42,587 nt of DNA from Synechococcales cyanobacterium GL140_1_metabat_312. GTDB taxonomy: Bacteria; Cyanobacteriota; Cyanobacteriia; Leptolyngbyales; Leptolyngbyaceae. The number at the start of each line of letters is the position of its first letter. Positions within the stretch are counted from its first letter, which is position 1. Of the stretch, positions 29,162 through 38,421 are shown in pieces. The stretch lies in NCBI GenBank assembly GCA_025351345.1, contig JANXWB010000048.1, positions 1 to 42,587 of the forward strand, given 5' to 3'. A program made the position numbers and the translations under genes. The notes below the pieces were generated by a model. That model made no database searches. It was not told where the DNA came from and saw nothing but the letters and a program-made list of their open reading frames with translations.

Positions 29162-30241
29162 TCAAGTATTCAAATAATCAACTAGGGCCTCAAGCTTTTC
29201 CCAACCTGCACCGCTGCGCAAAATCGATCGAGCCAATTTAACCCCGTCTGCCACTTCCGCCACCCGATCGCCCACCGTCAACACCAACGCCGCATTCAAC
29301 GCCACAGCATCCATTTGGGCAGTTGTGCCTTTTCCCTGAAGCACCGATCGTAAAATCGCCTTATTCTCTTCTACATCCCCGCCCTTTAGATCTGCAATGG
29401 TCGAAAGGGCTAATCCCGCACCGCGAGGATCATGGGTTTCCAACGTAACTTGGCCCGATCGTAAAATTGCAAAATCATTTAGATCGCCCAAACAAGCCTC
29501 ATCTAACCCTTCTCGGCCATAGACCACGACAGCGCGATCGACCCCAAGCAAGCCCAATGCTTCGGCGATCGGTTGCAACAATCTCGGATCCGAAACCCCA
29601 ATCACTTGCCCCGTCGGATTCATCGGATTTACCAACGGACCCAATAAATTAAAAACAGTCCGAATCTTCAGCGACTTTCGCATCCCCGCCACAGCCTTCA
29701 TTGCTGGATGCCAACCGGGCGCAAACAAAAATGTTACCCCAATATCTTCAAGGGCCGATCGAATTCGGGAGGGAGGCGCTGCAAAATTCACCCCTAACCC
29801 TTCAAGAACATCCGCCGAACCCACTCGACTAGACGACGATCGGCCACCATGTTTCGCAACCTTTACTCCCGCCGCTGACACCACAAATGCCACTGCCGTT
29901 GAAATGTTGAAGGTATCAGCACCATCACCACCCGTTCCACAGGTATCCACCACCGGAATCTTGTGAACGGTAGGAGTTCCCGAAAGAGTCTGGGACGATA
30001 GCGCCTTCAGAACCCTCGCCATACCTGCCAATTCCACCCCTGAAAATCCTTTCCCATTCAGCGCCACCAAAATCGCCCCCGACAGTAGAGGATCAATTGC
30101 CTCTGCCAGCCAACCCTGCATGAGCAAACTTGCCTGCTCGACCTGAAGCGATTCTCCCGAGACAATCTGGCGCAATAGTCCAGACCAATCCTGTTGGAGC
30201 AGATCTTCAGATGGGACAAAATTCATGTTCGATGAGTCCAT
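29162..30241 (-). CDS. trpD: Anthranilate phosphoribosyltransferase
   Basis: Joins anthranilate to phosphoribosyl pyrophosphate, the second step of the tryptophan branch. The 359-residue protein has an N-terminal helical domain and the phosphate/PRPP-binding motifs [18 protein letters not shown] and [20 protein letters not shown], then the anthranilate and metal region [20 protein letters not shown]. It stands alone on the minus strand, as is usual for dispersed trp genes in cyanobacteria. The PRPP synthase gene prs is also in the window (35850-36845). Confidence 0.97.
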   Translation of the reverse strand: MDSSNMNFVPSEDLLQQDWSGLLRQIVSGESLQVEQASLLMQGWLAEAIDPLLSGAILVALNGKGFSGVELAGMARVLKALSSQTLSGTPTVHKIPVVDTCGTGGDGADTFNISTAVAFVVSAAGVKVAKHGGRSSSSRVGSADVLEGLGVNFAAPPSRIRSALEDIGVTFLFAPGWHPAMKAVAGMRKSLKIRTVFNLLGPLVNPMNPTGQVIGVSDPRLLQPIAEALGLLGVDRAVVVYGREGLDEACLGDLNDFAILRSGQVTLETHDPRGAGLALSTIADLKGGDVEENKAILRSVLQGKGTTAQMDAVALNAALVLTVGDRVAEVADGVKLARSILRSGAGWEKLEALVDYLNT

Positions 30242-30298
30242 AGGTAAATGCAGGAAATTGATGCAGGAATAACTGGAAATTGGCTAAATGCAGATTGG

Positions 30299-30700
30299 CT
30301 AAGGCTGCTTCGATTGAGCGTGGTAGATATAAAAATTATCAAATATACCGACGGTTTCCAAGTCATACCCCGTGGGAATAGGCATCAAAGACAAAAACGG
30401 CATTACGTCTTGGGGTAGAACCGATCGTAAAGATAAGCTCGTCTGATAATGACTGAACAAATAATAATCGCGACGGTGTGTATTTCTACGAATTATCTGT
30501 TTTACTTCTTCCTTGTTCTCCTCTAAAAACCTAGGGCATTCTTTACCGAACCCCGCTGGAACCTTCGCACAGAGTTCGGTCTTCATCTGCCCTAGTGCAT
30601 AGGTCTCAAATTCATCTGGGCCAGGGTTTGTAGAAACCATTAATGCGCCTAGCCCACCAACCCCGATCGTCAACCCCAGTCCCCAGAGACATCCTTTCAT
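30299..30700 (-). CDS. DUF4359-like small exported or anchored protein
   Basis: A 133-residue protein. The ATG at 30700 starts a glycine-rich hydrophobic segment (KGCLWGLGLTIGVGGLGALM), a signal peptide or anchor. The soluble part begins NPGPDEFETYALGQMKTELC and has two cysteines (TELCAKVP, KECPRFLE) likely to pair. The frame runs on to 30889, but that extension overlaps the tRNA-His gene and is rejected. The 'TNPGPDEFETYA' start after a membrane segment resembles cyanobacterial DUF4359 proteins, whose function is unknown. No operon partner: trpD lies 57 bases downstream on the same strand but is probably independent. Confidence 0.7.
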   Translation of the reverse strand: MKGCLWGLGLTIGVGGLGALMVSTNPGPDEFETYALGQMKTELCAKVPAGFGKECPRFLEENKEEVKQIIRRNTHRRDYYLFSHYQTSLSLRSVLPQDVMPFLSLMPIPTGYDLETVGIFDNFYIYHAQSKQP

Positions 30701-30810
30701 AGTGTATTCTCGCCGCCCGCAGCAAAATGAGCGATCCTTACAATCTGTCCTCACATACAGTATCAGCAAAAAACTTGAATGGGGCATTCCCAAATCACAG
30801 CCACTTAGGG

Positions 30811-30816
30811 TATAAT
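30811..30816 (+). promoter_or_regulatory. -10 box for tRNA-His
   Basis: TATAAT lies about 15 bases before the mature 5' end of the tRNA, a consensus -10 hexamer. I see no good -35 at the usual 17-base distance. Confidence 0.6.
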
Positions 30817-30831
30817 TTAGACACAGACATG

Positions 30832-30904
30832 GCGGGCGTCGCCAAGTGGTTAAGGCAGCGGCTTGTGGTGCCGCCATCCGGGGGTTCAAGTCCCCTCGCT
30901 CGCC
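30832..30904 (+). tRNA. tRNA-His (anticodon GTG)
   Basis: The cloverleaf folds fully: acceptor GCGGGCG with CGCTCGC, a D arm around AAGTGGTTAAGGC, anticodon stem GCGGC/GCCGC enclosing loop TTGTGGT (anticodon GTG), and T arm with TTCAAGT. A G at 30831 supplies the extra -1 base diagnostic of tRNA-His, opposite the C discriminator at 30904. CCA is not encoded. Confidence 0.96.
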
Positions 30905-31234
30905 CTCGTTATAAGAAAGTACCCTCAGGAAAGAATCAGGTTTAGGCTTGATTCTTTTTTGTCTTTAAACACTCCGAAAAAATGAATGGTTTCTATGAAA
31001 TTGTTCTTCCTTGAACTCTTTAAAGTTGCTTGTAACAACTTGTAACGTACAATGATGACAAGTTTAGTTTAGTCTTCCGAATAGGCTCTTATTGGCTTTC
31101 GTGATGATGGAAATCTTTGACTAATATCATTTCTCTGATTTTCCTGCATCAATACGCATCTTACGGCCTTCCTTGGAGAATCCGTGAGATGATGAAATGA
31201 CTATTTTTTGCTTAACTTTCCCCACTGGATTGGA
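30905..31234 (+). other. Intergenic region, tRNA-His to crtB
   Basis: A 330-base gap. It holds the tRNA terminator (30930-30960) and then the crtB promoter and leader. No phytoene desaturase gene, no second tRNA and no convincing small frame is present. Confidence 0.6.
30930..30960 (+). terminator. Terminator of tRNA-His
   Basis: A 9-bp perfect stem (AAAGAATCA / TGATTCTTT, loop of ten) runs into a tract of six Ts, 26 bases after the tRNA. This is a standard rho-independent terminator. Confidence 0.85.
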
Positions 31235-32167
31235 ATGCTGCAACTGCCTGAATCCCCGCGTGTGAAAAAATCTTTAGCGTCTGTTGAGACCGCTTACGAG
31301 TCCTGCCGTCAGGTCACCGCAGACTTTGCCAAGAGTTTTTATCTGTCAACAATGTTGATGTCTGCCCCGAAACGGAGGGCGATCTGGGCTATTTATGTCT
31401 GGTGTCGCCGAACTGATGAGTTGGTGGACGGAGATGATGCAGGTAATACCACCAATGCGACCCTTGATGACTGGGGCGATCGTTTGGAAGATCTATTCCG
31501 AGGGAAGCCTCATGACGACTTTGATGTTGCGTTGGTGGATACCCTAGAGCGTTATGACCTAGACATTCAGCCATTTCGCGAGATGATTGAAGGTCAGCGG
31601 ATGGATTTGTACCGCAATCGTTACGAGACCTACGAAGATCTGGAACTTTATTGTTATCGGGTTGCCGGGACCGTTGGATTGATGTCCACAACCATTATGG
31701 GAATTGATGAATCTAGCGTGAATGCGCCTTGGAATCGTTATCGAGCGCCCTATCTTCCCGAAAAGGAAGCTGTTGCTCTTGGGGTCGCTAATCAATTGAC
31801 CAATATTTTGCGGGATGTCGGTGAAGATCGTCAGCGTGGTCGTATTTATTTGCCCCTCGAAGATTTAGATCGGTTTAATTATTCCGAGAAAAATTTAATG
31901 AATGGCGTAGTGGATGATCGGTGGCGGGCGTTGATGAAGTTTCAAATCGATCGGGCACGCCAGGTCTTTGTGGAAGCCGATAAAGGAATTTCCTATCTAA
32001 ATGAAGATGCTCGGTGGCCTGTTTGGGCAGCCTCCATGACCTACAGTTGGATTTTAGGGGCGATTGAGCGTAATGGGTATGACGTATTCACTAAGCGAGC
32101 CTATGTCTCAACCCGTCGTAAGCTCGTGGCACTTCCAGTAGCCTTAATGCGGGCAAAAGTTCTATAG
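31235..32167 (+). CDS. crtB: Phytoene synthase
   Basis: Condenses two geranylgeranyl diphosphates to phytoene, the first committed carotenoid step, at the membrane surface. The 310-residue protein has the two aspartate-rich Mg-binding motifs: DELVD in WCRRTDELVDGDD, and NILRDVGEDRQRGRIYLP. The conserved segments DFAKSFYLSTMLM, MIEGQRMDLYRNRYET and YRVAGTVGLMS are also present. The frame opens upstream at a TTG (31208), but the ATG at 31235 gives the usual family start. In many cyanobacteria crtB follows crtP (pds) in one operon; here the upstream neighbour is tRNA-His, so crtB stands alone. A strong terminator follows. Confidence 0.97.
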   Translation: MLQLPESPRVKKSLASVETAYESCRQVTADFAKSFYLSTMLMSAPKRRAIWAIYVWCRRTDELVDGDDAGNTTNATLDDWGDRLEDLFRGKPHDDFDVALVDTLERYDLDIQPFREMIEGQRMDLYRNRYETYEDLELYCYRVAGTVGLMSTTIMGIDESSVNAPWNRYRAPYLPEKEAVALGVANQLTNILRDVGEDRQRGRIYLPLEDLDRFNYSEKNLMNGVVDDRWRALMKFQIDRARQVFVEADKGISYLNEDARWPVWAASMTYSWILGAIERNGYDVFTKRAYVSTRRKLVALPVALMRAKVL

Positions 32168-32185
32168 AAATAATTAAATTAAATT

Positions 32186-32225
32186 AAACATCCCTCAGAT
32201 TACTGGTTGAATCTGAGGGATGTTT
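32186..32225. terminator. Bidirectional terminator between crtB and bioD
   Basis: A perfect 16-bp inverted repeat (AAACATCCCTCAGATT, loop of eight, then its exact complement) lies between the convergent crtB and bioD stops. The A-rich and T-rich outer ends of the arms allow function on both strands. Confidence 0.88.
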
Positions 32226-32248
32226 GATGCTATTGGACTCAATGTCGG

Positions 32249-32935
32249 TTAAATTAGTCCCGGTATCAAGAGTTCTAAATCTAAACTAGATGCCGCTTGA
32301 GCTAGAGCTGCAAGATCTTCTGAATCCGATAAATAGGGCAATGTCCCCAAGACCTGAATCCCGGTTAAGGTCTGAATTAAATCTTGACTAGCCCAATTCT
32401 CAATCTCTTGATCGCTACAAGGGACGAGACAACTGCGGACAATGCCTAGAATCTGTAGGTTCGATCGTTCGGCCAAAGCCACCGCCGCGATCACTTGACC
32501 GATCGCCCCAAGTTTGACAGGCACAACAATGACGATCGGTAGTCGCCAATCGGCTGCGAGATCGGCCCCAGTGGTCTGCCCAGTCAAGGGAGAACCAAGA
32601 CTCCCGGCCCCTTCCACTAAAACCCAGTCATACCGATGAGTTAAAGACTGATAGGTGGTCCAAGCCCGCTCAATTTCGACCTGCCGTTGCTCTTGGGCTG
32701 CTGCAATCGGAGGAGCCAAGGGCGCTGTGAAATAAAGGGGATTAATTTCATCAATCGTCTGACTGAGTTTAAACAGCCGTTGGTAGAGTTCCCGATCGCC
32801 GCTGCCGGACTGTATGGGTTTGAGGAGTGCCACCGATCGATTTGGCGCATATTTTTGACAGTAAGCGAACAATGCCGTTACCAGAACTGTTTTACCTGCA
32901 TCCGTATCCGTTCCGACGACAAAAAGTGAAGGCAT
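32249..32935 (-). CDS. bioD: Dethiobiotin synthetase
   Basis: Closes the ureido ring of biotin using ATP and CO2. The 228-residue protein shows the P-loop VGTDTDAGKTVLVTALF at the N-terminus, then LLKPIQSG with the catalytic lysine, and VLVEGAGSLGSPLTG. The end (LELLIPGLI) is slightly shorter than in enterobacterial BioD. No other bio gene is here. Biotin from this pathway is the cofactor attached to AccB, also encoded in this window. Confidence 0.94.
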   Translation of the reverse strand: MPSLFVVGTDTDAGKTVLVTALFAYCQKYAPNRSVALLKPIQSGSGDRELYQRLFKLSQTIDEINPLYFTAPLAPPIAAAQEQRQVEIERAWTTYQSLTHRYDWVLVEGAGSLGSPLTGQTTGADLAADWRLPIVIVVPVKLGAIGQVIAAVALAERSNLQILGIVRSCLVPCSDQEIENWASQDLIQTLTGIQVLGTLPYLSDSEDLAALAQAASSLDLELLIPGLI

Positions 32936-32986
32936 ATCGGTCTAGTTAAAATGAATTTGTAACGTGAAAACTCTGTCCTTTACTGA

Positions 32987-34843
32987 CTATTGAATCGTCA
33001 CAGAGAGCGTGTAGTCCGCTGGGGTTGTCGTCACAATCTCGATTTCATAGTCGCCCCCTGGCAACTGGAATCCGCGCCATGCCGATCGATTGCTTGCGTC
33101 AGGAACGGGATTGCCGGATGGCCCGATGACATTAAACTTCGCCCCTTGAAGCGTGATTTCCATCGACTGTCCGGTTTTCGCTCCGATGACATAGCGTTTT
33201 ATCTGTTGCTCATTAGCGGTACCTGAGACTACACCTGTTATTGTGCCGGGTTGGAATGAAATACGCTCCACAGGTCCCGGCGTTGGCGTTGGGGTCGGCG
33301 TTGGGGTCGGCGTTGGGGTTGGGGGCGGGGTGGGCTTGACCGGATCGACAAGTTTTAAATCGATTTTGTAATCCGATTTTTCGACATCTTTGACCGTTTT
33401 AAGCTGGACACTGTAATCGCCAGTCAACGGCAGTTCACCCAACCAACTTGCAACCCGTTTTGCCCGATTGCTCAATAGTTGCCCATCAGGACGAGTTAAG
33501 GTCATCAGGACCCCTTCACCGCTAATAGCAGCATCTAAGGTTTGGCCTTGTTTTGCCGCAAAGTTAAGGGTCAGGGTTTGATTTGCGGTCAGTTTTCCAC
33601 TGCGGCTAGTAGGTTTATCGGGTGTGATATCTAAACTCTCGCTAATTTCAGAGGGCTTAATAACGGGTCTGGGAGTGGGCTTGATGACGGGTTTGGCAGT
33701 AGGGGCGATCGGGGCGACGGTGACTTCGGGTGACGCGACAATTTCGGGTTTAGATGGACGACGCAAGGCCCAAATCCCGATCGCAGCTAAGGACGCTAAC
33801 CCAAGCCCAATTAAGGCGATCGCCCAGGGATCATCCCATAGCGTTGTCCGTTCAGGAATAGCATTAGGCGATCGTTTCCCAGACCGAGGCTGTATGCTAT
33901 CCGGATTATCATGGACCACCGCAATCGTTGCCATAGACGACGGGATCACAGGTCGAGAGGGCAAATTGGGTGATTCATTAGGCGCGATCGTTTGCTGAAC
34001 TCCCATACTGGACCGATTAGATAGGGCTTGCTCTACGGCAGCGGCTGAGGCGTAGCGCTGATTGGGCGTAATGCTAAGCATTCGATTAATCACTTGGGCA
34101 AATCCCGGCGATACCTGACACCAACGCTGCCAATTCCAAGTCATCGTGTTGTCATCTAAGACTTCCTGGGGTTCGCGCCCAGTCAATAACACGATCGCTG
34201 ACACCGCCAAGGCATAAAGATCACTATTGGGATAGGCATTACCCGTTTGCATTTGTTCAATCGGTGCATAGCCGAGCTTGCCCACAGTGGTGGCGGGTTG
34301 ATTAGTGCTGCTCTGCTGAAGACGAGTTGCAATTTCCTTGACAACGCCAAAATCAATGAGAACTGGGAGTTTATCCCGATCGCGCAGAATCATATTGTCC
34401 GGAGCAATATCCCGGTGAATAATTCCTTTTGCATGGAGATACGACAGGACCGGAAGCACTTGCTGCATTAACTGGACAACTTCCTGCTCTGAGAAAACGA
34501 ATCCTCGACTCTTACGATCGTCCAGAATCTCTCGATACGTCTTACCTTCAACAAAATCTTGAGCCAGGAATAATCGTTGATCTTCCTCAAACATCGCCCG
34601 AAATTTCGGGATCTGGGGATGTTCAATTTGATAAAGAATCTGAGCCTCGCGCTGGAACAGTTCTTTTGATTTACCAAGGCCATACCCGGTTTGCGGCGGT
34701 GTCAGCTCTTTGAGGGCACATAACTCATTAAAACGCCCCTGATCTTCCACTAGATAAGTACGACCAAATCCGCCCTGACCGAGCAGGTTGATTAATCGGT
34801 AGCGGTTTTGTAGGACGGTGCCAGTCGGGATCGGTGGTTGCAT
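32987..34843 (-). CDS. Membrane Ser/Thr protein kinase with two C-terminal beta domains
   Basis: A 618-residue Hanks-type kinase. The catalytic domain is at about 14-275: glycine loop LGQGGFGRTYL, lysine in CALKELTPP, catalytic HRDIAPDN, DFG in LIDFGVVKE, and GYAPIEQ in place of APE. A Pro/Ser linker and one membrane helix follow (about 343-361, IALIGLGLASLAAIGIWAL). Outside the membrane come two similar beta domains (about 412-497 and 530-618) joined by a Pro-Thr repeat linker. Both resemble bacterial pre-peptidase C-terminal (PPC) domains (QTLTLNFAAKQGQTLDAAIS; QQIKRYVIGAKTGQSMEITL). The layout suggests a receptor kinase whose ligand or wall contact is unknown. bioD lies downstream without obvious link. 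Confidence 0.9.
   Translation of the reverse strand: MQPPIPTGTVLQNRYRLINLLGQGGFGRTYLVEDQGRFNELCALKELTPPQTGYGLGKSKELFQREAQILYQIEHPQIPKFRAMFEEDQRLFLAQDFVEGKTYREILDDRKSRGFVFSEQEVVQLMQQVLPVLSYLHAKGIIHRDIAPDNMILRDRDKLPVLIDFGVVKEIATRLQQSSTNQPATTVGKLGYAPIEQMQTGNAYPNSDLYALAVSAIVLLTGREPQEVLDDNTMTWNWQRWCQVSPGFAQVINRMLSITPNQRYASAAAVEQALSNRSSMGVQQTIAPNESPNLPSRPVIPSSMATIAVVHDNPDSIQPRSGKRSPNAIPERTTLWDDPWAIALIGLGLASLAAIGIWALRRPSKPEIVASPEVTVAPIAPTAKPVIKPTPRPVIKPSEISESLDITPDKPTSRSGKLTANQTLTLNFAAKQGQTLDAAISGEGVLMTLTRPDGQLLSNRAKRVASWLGELPLTGDYSVQLKTVKDVEKSDYKIDLKLVDPVKPTPPPTPTPTPTPTPTPTPGPVERISFQPGTITGVVSGTANEQQIKRYVIGAKTGQSMEITLQGAKFNVIGPSGNPVPDASNRSAWRGFQLPGGDYEIEIVTTTPADYTLSVTIQ
33278..33331 (-). repeat. 12-base tandem repeat coding the kinase Pro-Thr linker
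   Basis: Units of GGCGTTGGGGTC and close variants follow one another on the plus strand; on the minus strand they encode Pro-Thr repeats. Such runs change length by slippage, so linker length may vary between strains. Confidence 0.8.
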
Positions 34844-34990
34844 AGATACGAGGGGGACTTTTAAAATCTATCCAAGTTTACTGCTTTGCACTAAGTTTGG
34901 AACGGGTTTTGTGAGTGCGACGGGATCCTAAATTTGCGAGTCCGCACTCAGGAACGATCGGATCCCGTAAGTAATTCAGCAGATATTATC

Positions 34991-35446
34991 TTAGCTAAGC
35001 CTAGACTTCACGGCATCTTGGACCTTTTTACCGTCAGCTTTCCCTTTAAGCTGTTGCATGGCGGGTCCCATAACTTTTCCCAGATCCTTGGCACTCGTGG
35101 CCCCCACTTTGGTAATAATGGCATCGATCGCCATCGCGATTTCATCATCCGAAAGCTGAGACGGCAAAAATTCTTCAATGATGGCCAGTTCCAAGGCTTC
35201 AATTTCGGCCAAATCTCGACGGTTAGCTTTGGTATACTGCTCTATTGAATCTCGGCGCTGTTTTGAGATCGCCACTAGGGCATCCATTTCTTGCTCAGGA
35301 GTCAGTTCAGTTTGACCACTGGGACGAACGCTAACTTCTTTTTCGACGAGCACTTTTTTAATGCTACGAAATGTTTCTAGCCGAATTTTATCCTTGGCCT
35401 TCATGGCCGTTTTAATATTTTCGGTAATACGATCGATTAATGTCAT
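34991..35446 (-). CDS. GatB/YqeY domain protein
   Basis: A 151-residue soluble protein matching the stand-alone YqeY family in length and sequence: N-terminal helices (LIDRITENIKTAMKAKDKIR, LETFRSIKKVLVEKEVS), a middle region with ISKQRRDSIEQYTKANR, and the C-terminal GatB/YqeY-type domain ending GKVMGPAMQQLKGKADGKKV. That domain resembles the tail of GatB, which contacts tRNA in the amidotransferase. The role of free YqeY proteins is not established. The gene stands alone. Confidence 0.9.
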   Translation of the reverse strand: MTLIDRITENIKTAMKAKDKIRLETFRSIKKVLVEKEVSVRPSGQTELTPEQEMDALVAISKQRRDSIEQYTKANRRDLAEIEALELAIIEEFLPSQLSDDEIAMAIDAIITKVGATSAKDLGKVMGPAMQQLKGKADGKKVQDAVKSRLS

Positions 35447-35849
35447 AGTCTTATTTTTCCTAGGTTCACAAAAGAATCACAAACAGTCTCATCAGCATCT
35501 TATGGTGTTCGAGGCCATGCTTCAGCATTATCTAGGGGTGGGTCACGATCGGGCTAAGTCCAGTCGATGATTTTTTAGAATCTATGTTTAACTCTGATTC
35601 GAGAATTTTTTGTACAGCAAGACTTAGAGTGATTCTAGTAAGATACCGAAGGCTCGATCGCTGGACGGGAATATCCTACTTCTATCGGGTTGTAATTTTG
35701 CGCTGACGATTTCGCGCTAAAATCAATCTCCTTAATATAGATAAGTTTTTCCATATTTTAGGATTTGACTTTTCATGTATTTATTCAATCATCTGGGACC
35801 CCCTAAATCCCGATGCTAACTTTGCGTTCAAAGCGTTTGAGGGCTTGAT
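35447..35849. other. Divergent intergenic region, yqeY / prs
   Basis: A 403-base gap with both promoters. It is AT-rich nearest prs, with TATAGATAAG near 35738 as a possible -10 area. The 69-codon plus frame at 35361-35570 largely overlaps yqeY on the other strand and has no family features. No RNA gene or strong hairpin is seen. Confidence 0.5.
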
Positions 35850-36845
35850 GTGATTCGTTCTGCAACTTTGACTTTCCCGACCGCTCCGGTAATGTCATCT
35901 GACAACAACCGTCTCTGCCTTTTGGCTGGAACCTCGAATCCCATGTTGGCCAATGAAGTGGCTCGTTATCTAGGTATCGAACTCACTCCTATGATTCGGA
36001 AGAGTTTTGCTGATGGTGAGATTTATGTTCAGATTTTAGAATCGATCCGTGGGTGTGATGTCTACATCATGCAGCCGACTTGTCGCCCGGTAAATGATCA
36101 TCTAATGGAGTTGATGATTATGATTGACGCGTGTAAACGAGCATCAGCACGGCAAATTACGGCGGTGTTGCCTTACTACGGTTATGCTCGTGCCGATCGT
36201 AAGACCGCAGGACGGGAATCCATCACCGCCAAACTCGCCGCAAATCTTTTGACAAAAGCCGGGGCGAATCGGATTATCGCTATGGACTTGCATTCCTCTC
36301 AGATTCAAGGATATTTTGACATCCCGGTGGATCACGTCTACGGCTCACCTACCATTGTCGATTATATCAAAAGCAAAAATCTAGAAGACCTGATTGTAGT
36401 TTCGCCCGATGTGGGTGGAGTTGCCCGTGCCCGTGCATTTGCTAGCCGTCTTGGAGATGCGCCTCTGGCTATTATTGACAAACGCCGTCAAGCGCACAAT
36501 ATTGCAGAAGTGATGAATGTGGTGGGCGATGTCGCAGGCAAAACAGCGGTGTTAGTCGATGACATGATCGATACGGCGGGGACCATTACTGAAGGTGCAC
36601 GGGTATTACGAGAACATGGCGCTCGTCAGGTCTATGCTTGCGCGACCCATGCGGTGTTTTCGCCCCCTGCGATCGAACGTTTGTCTAATGGTTGCCTTGA
36701 AGAGGTGATTGTGACGAATACAATTCCGATCGAGCCGGAAAATCGATTCCCGCAATTACGAATTTTATCTGTAGCGGGATTAATTGGTGAGACAATTTCA
36801 CGGGTCCATGAGGATTGTTCTGTGAGCAGCATGTTCCGCAACTAA
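35850..36845 (+). CDS. prs: Ribose-phosphate pyrophosphokinase (PRPP synthase)
   Basis: Makes phosphoribosyl pyrophosphate from ribose 5-phosphate and ATP, feeding purine, pyrimidine, histidine and tryptophan synthesis (purD and trpD here use that pathway). The 331-residue protein starts with GTG behind a GAGG site eight bases upstream. Class I motifs are present: RKSFADGEIYVQI, the ATP loop YYGYARADRKTAGRE, metal-binding MDLHSSQIQGYF and the PRPP loop VLVDDMIDTAGTI. The first 17 residues before SSDNNRLCLLAGTSNP are a variable extension typical of cyanobacterial Prs. A terminator follows. Confidence 0.96.
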   Translation: MIRSATLTFPTAPVMSSDNNRLCLLAGTSNPMLANEVARYLGIELTPMIRKSFADGEIYVQILESIRGCDVYIMQPTCRPVNDHLMELMIMIDACKRASARQITAVLPYYGYARADRKTAGRESITAKLAANLLTKAGANRIIAMDLHSSQIQGYFDIPVDHVYGSPTIVDYIKSKNLEDLIVVSPDVGGVARARAFASRLGDAPLAIIDKRRQAHNIAEVMNVVGDVAGKTAVLVDDMIDTAGTITEGARVLREHGARQVYACATHAVFSPPAIERLSNGCLEEVIVTNTIPIEPENRFPQLRILSVAGLIGETISRVHEDCSVSSMFRN

Positions 36846-36900
36846 CGGGTCCGTCAATAGATCTGTAACGAATAATCTATTGAGTTTGTCCAAAAATCTA

Positions 36901-36940
36901 AAGAGCTAAAGTCACTCGTCTGATTTTGGCTCTTATTTTT
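36901..36940 (+). terminator. Terminator of prs
   Basis: AAGAGCTAAA pairs with TTTTGGCTCTT (one U-G pair, loop of 13) and is followed by ATTTTT on the plus strand, about 55 bases after the prs stop. A second 8-bp inverted repeat (CAATAGAT / ATCTATTG) stands just upstream at 36855-36882. Confidence 0.75.
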
Positions 36941-36988
36941 ATGATTTACGTGTTGTTGATTTTGAATTTCTAGCGATTTTTAAGATAA

Positions 36989-38401
36989 TTAAAACAATTC
37001 ACTACGAATCCGCCACAGAATTGTGTTGGGTTCAATTTGACTCAGAACATCTTGAATGACCGTATTTGCACCCTGATCCCCCCAAGTACAGCCCCGTTCT
37101 AAATACACTTGAGCAGCCCGACCGACCGCATAAGCGCCATATCCTGCTACCCCAGCCTGCACAGCCGCAACGCCAGCATAACTTCCGATGGGGATCTCGC
37201 TAGACACAGCACTAACTGCTTTCCCCGCACTCAACACAATGCTGCTACAAATTTCCCCAACCAACATCCCCAGCGAGCTGCCAACGATCGCCGTCAACAC
37301 CCGTCCCGCTTCATAGCGCGTCAACGGAAAGCCATACAATTCCCCTAAAGCCCGAATCATCAATAAATCACTCACCGTTCCACCGATCCAATCAAGCCCT
37401 GGAATTGGATTAGCTGCGACAGCTATGGCCTTATAGCGAACAAATTTCCAAATCAAGGCTTCAGCCTCAGTTTCGCGGGCTGCCACGATCGTTTCTACCA
37501 TTCTTTCTTCTGCCGATCGGGCTTGGACTAAGGCATTTAGTGCTAAAAGCGATTGCCCTTCTTGGTTCAAAATCCCTAAGATCTTCGCTTTCAATTCACC
37601 AATCTGCGGCGGAAATTTTTCCCATTCAAAACTAATAGAACCATCTGGCTGCTCAATTCGGACCTGCATAGGCGCAGGATTAGCTGCAATCAACACGATC
37701 TCATCCCGAGATAAAATTTGTCGTAGGGAATTGCCTTCCCCAATAAAACTTTCTAGACTAGCGAGACTTTCATAAATTTCGTTGCGCTGCCGATCGGGAT
37801 ATAAGTCAATTTTGTTGAAAACTAGAATCAAGGGTTTTTGGGCCGATCGCAAGTCACACAATGCCTTAAATTCAGTCCGGGTTAAATCACCAGATACCAC
37901 AAATAGGATTAAATCAGCCTGCTGCGCTACCTCCCTCGCCATTTCAGCCCGCGCTTGCCCATCAATTTCATCTAGCCCCGGCGTATCGATCAATTCAATT
38001 TGCGCCGGGGCGACGTTGGTTGTGGCGATCGCACTCTCGGTCATCAGTCCACCGGGCTGCCATTGAATGACCCGAGGCGTTTGAGTAACCCCATTAATTG
38101 GCCCAGTCTCCAATAAATCTTCACCCAACAGTGCATTAATCACTGCTGATTTCCCCCGACTCACCAACCCAAACACAGCGAGCCGAACAACATTACGATC
38201 GATCTTGATCAGAGTTGTATTGAGTTGAGCAAGTTCTGTTTCGAGTTGGGTTTCGAGCCATGGATTTGGCATCCGCTTTTTAGCCGATCGTAAATGTTGC
38301 GAGTAGCTCACCACCGTTTGGCGCAGACTCGCACGGGCACGATTGATGGGAGATGAGGGGCGAAATTCAGTCACGATCGTTGTTGTCAAATCATTTTGCA
38401 A
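36989..38401 (-). CDS. DUF697-containing GTPase
   Basis: A 470-residue protein. The GTPase domain (about 70-250) has the P-loop GLVSRGKSAVINALLG, the switch DTPGLDEIDG, and NKIDLYP as the guanine-specificity motif. A threonine in NGVTQTP precedes the switch. After a helical linker comes a DUF697-type domain (about 320-445) with long hydrophobic segments (AIAVAANPIPGLDWIGG; LTAIVGSSLGMLVGEI) able to insert into or lie on a membrane. The P-loop has SRGKS instead of the commoner SxGKS pattern. Function is unknown; relatives are thought to act at membranes. The start is unsure: TTG at 38401, or GTG at 38374. A TonB-like gene lies 20 bases upstream on the same strand, so co-transcription is likely. 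Confidence 0.85.
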   Translation of the reverse strand: MQNDLTTTIVTEFRPSSPINRARASLRQTVVSYSQHLRSAKKRMPNPWLETQLETELAQLNTTLIKIDRNVVRLAVFGLVSRGKSAVINALLGEDLLETGPINGVTQTPRVIQWQPGGLMTESAIATTNVAPAQIELIDTPGLDEIDGQARAEMAREVAQQADLILFVVSGDLTRTEFKALCDLRSAQKPLILVFNKIDLYPDRQRNEIYESLASLESFIGEGNSLRQILSRDEIVLIAANPAPMQVRIEQPDGSISFEWEKFPPQIGELKAKILGILNQEGQSLLALNALVQARSAEERMVETIVAARETEAEALIWKFVRYKAIAVAANPIPGLDWIGGTVSDLLMIRALGELYGFPLTRYEAGRVLTAIVGSSLGMLVGEICSSIVLSAGKAVSAVSSEIPIGSYAGVAAVQAGVAGYGAYAVGRAAQVYLERGCTWGDQGANTVIQDVLSQIEPNTILWRIRSELF

Positions 38402-38421
38402 AACAATGGACGAATCATACT

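Noticed and set aside
30701-30889. Longer N-terminus for the DUF4359 protein
   Set aside because: It would run through the antisense of tRNA-His and its promoter; the ATG at 30700 directly precedes the signal segment.
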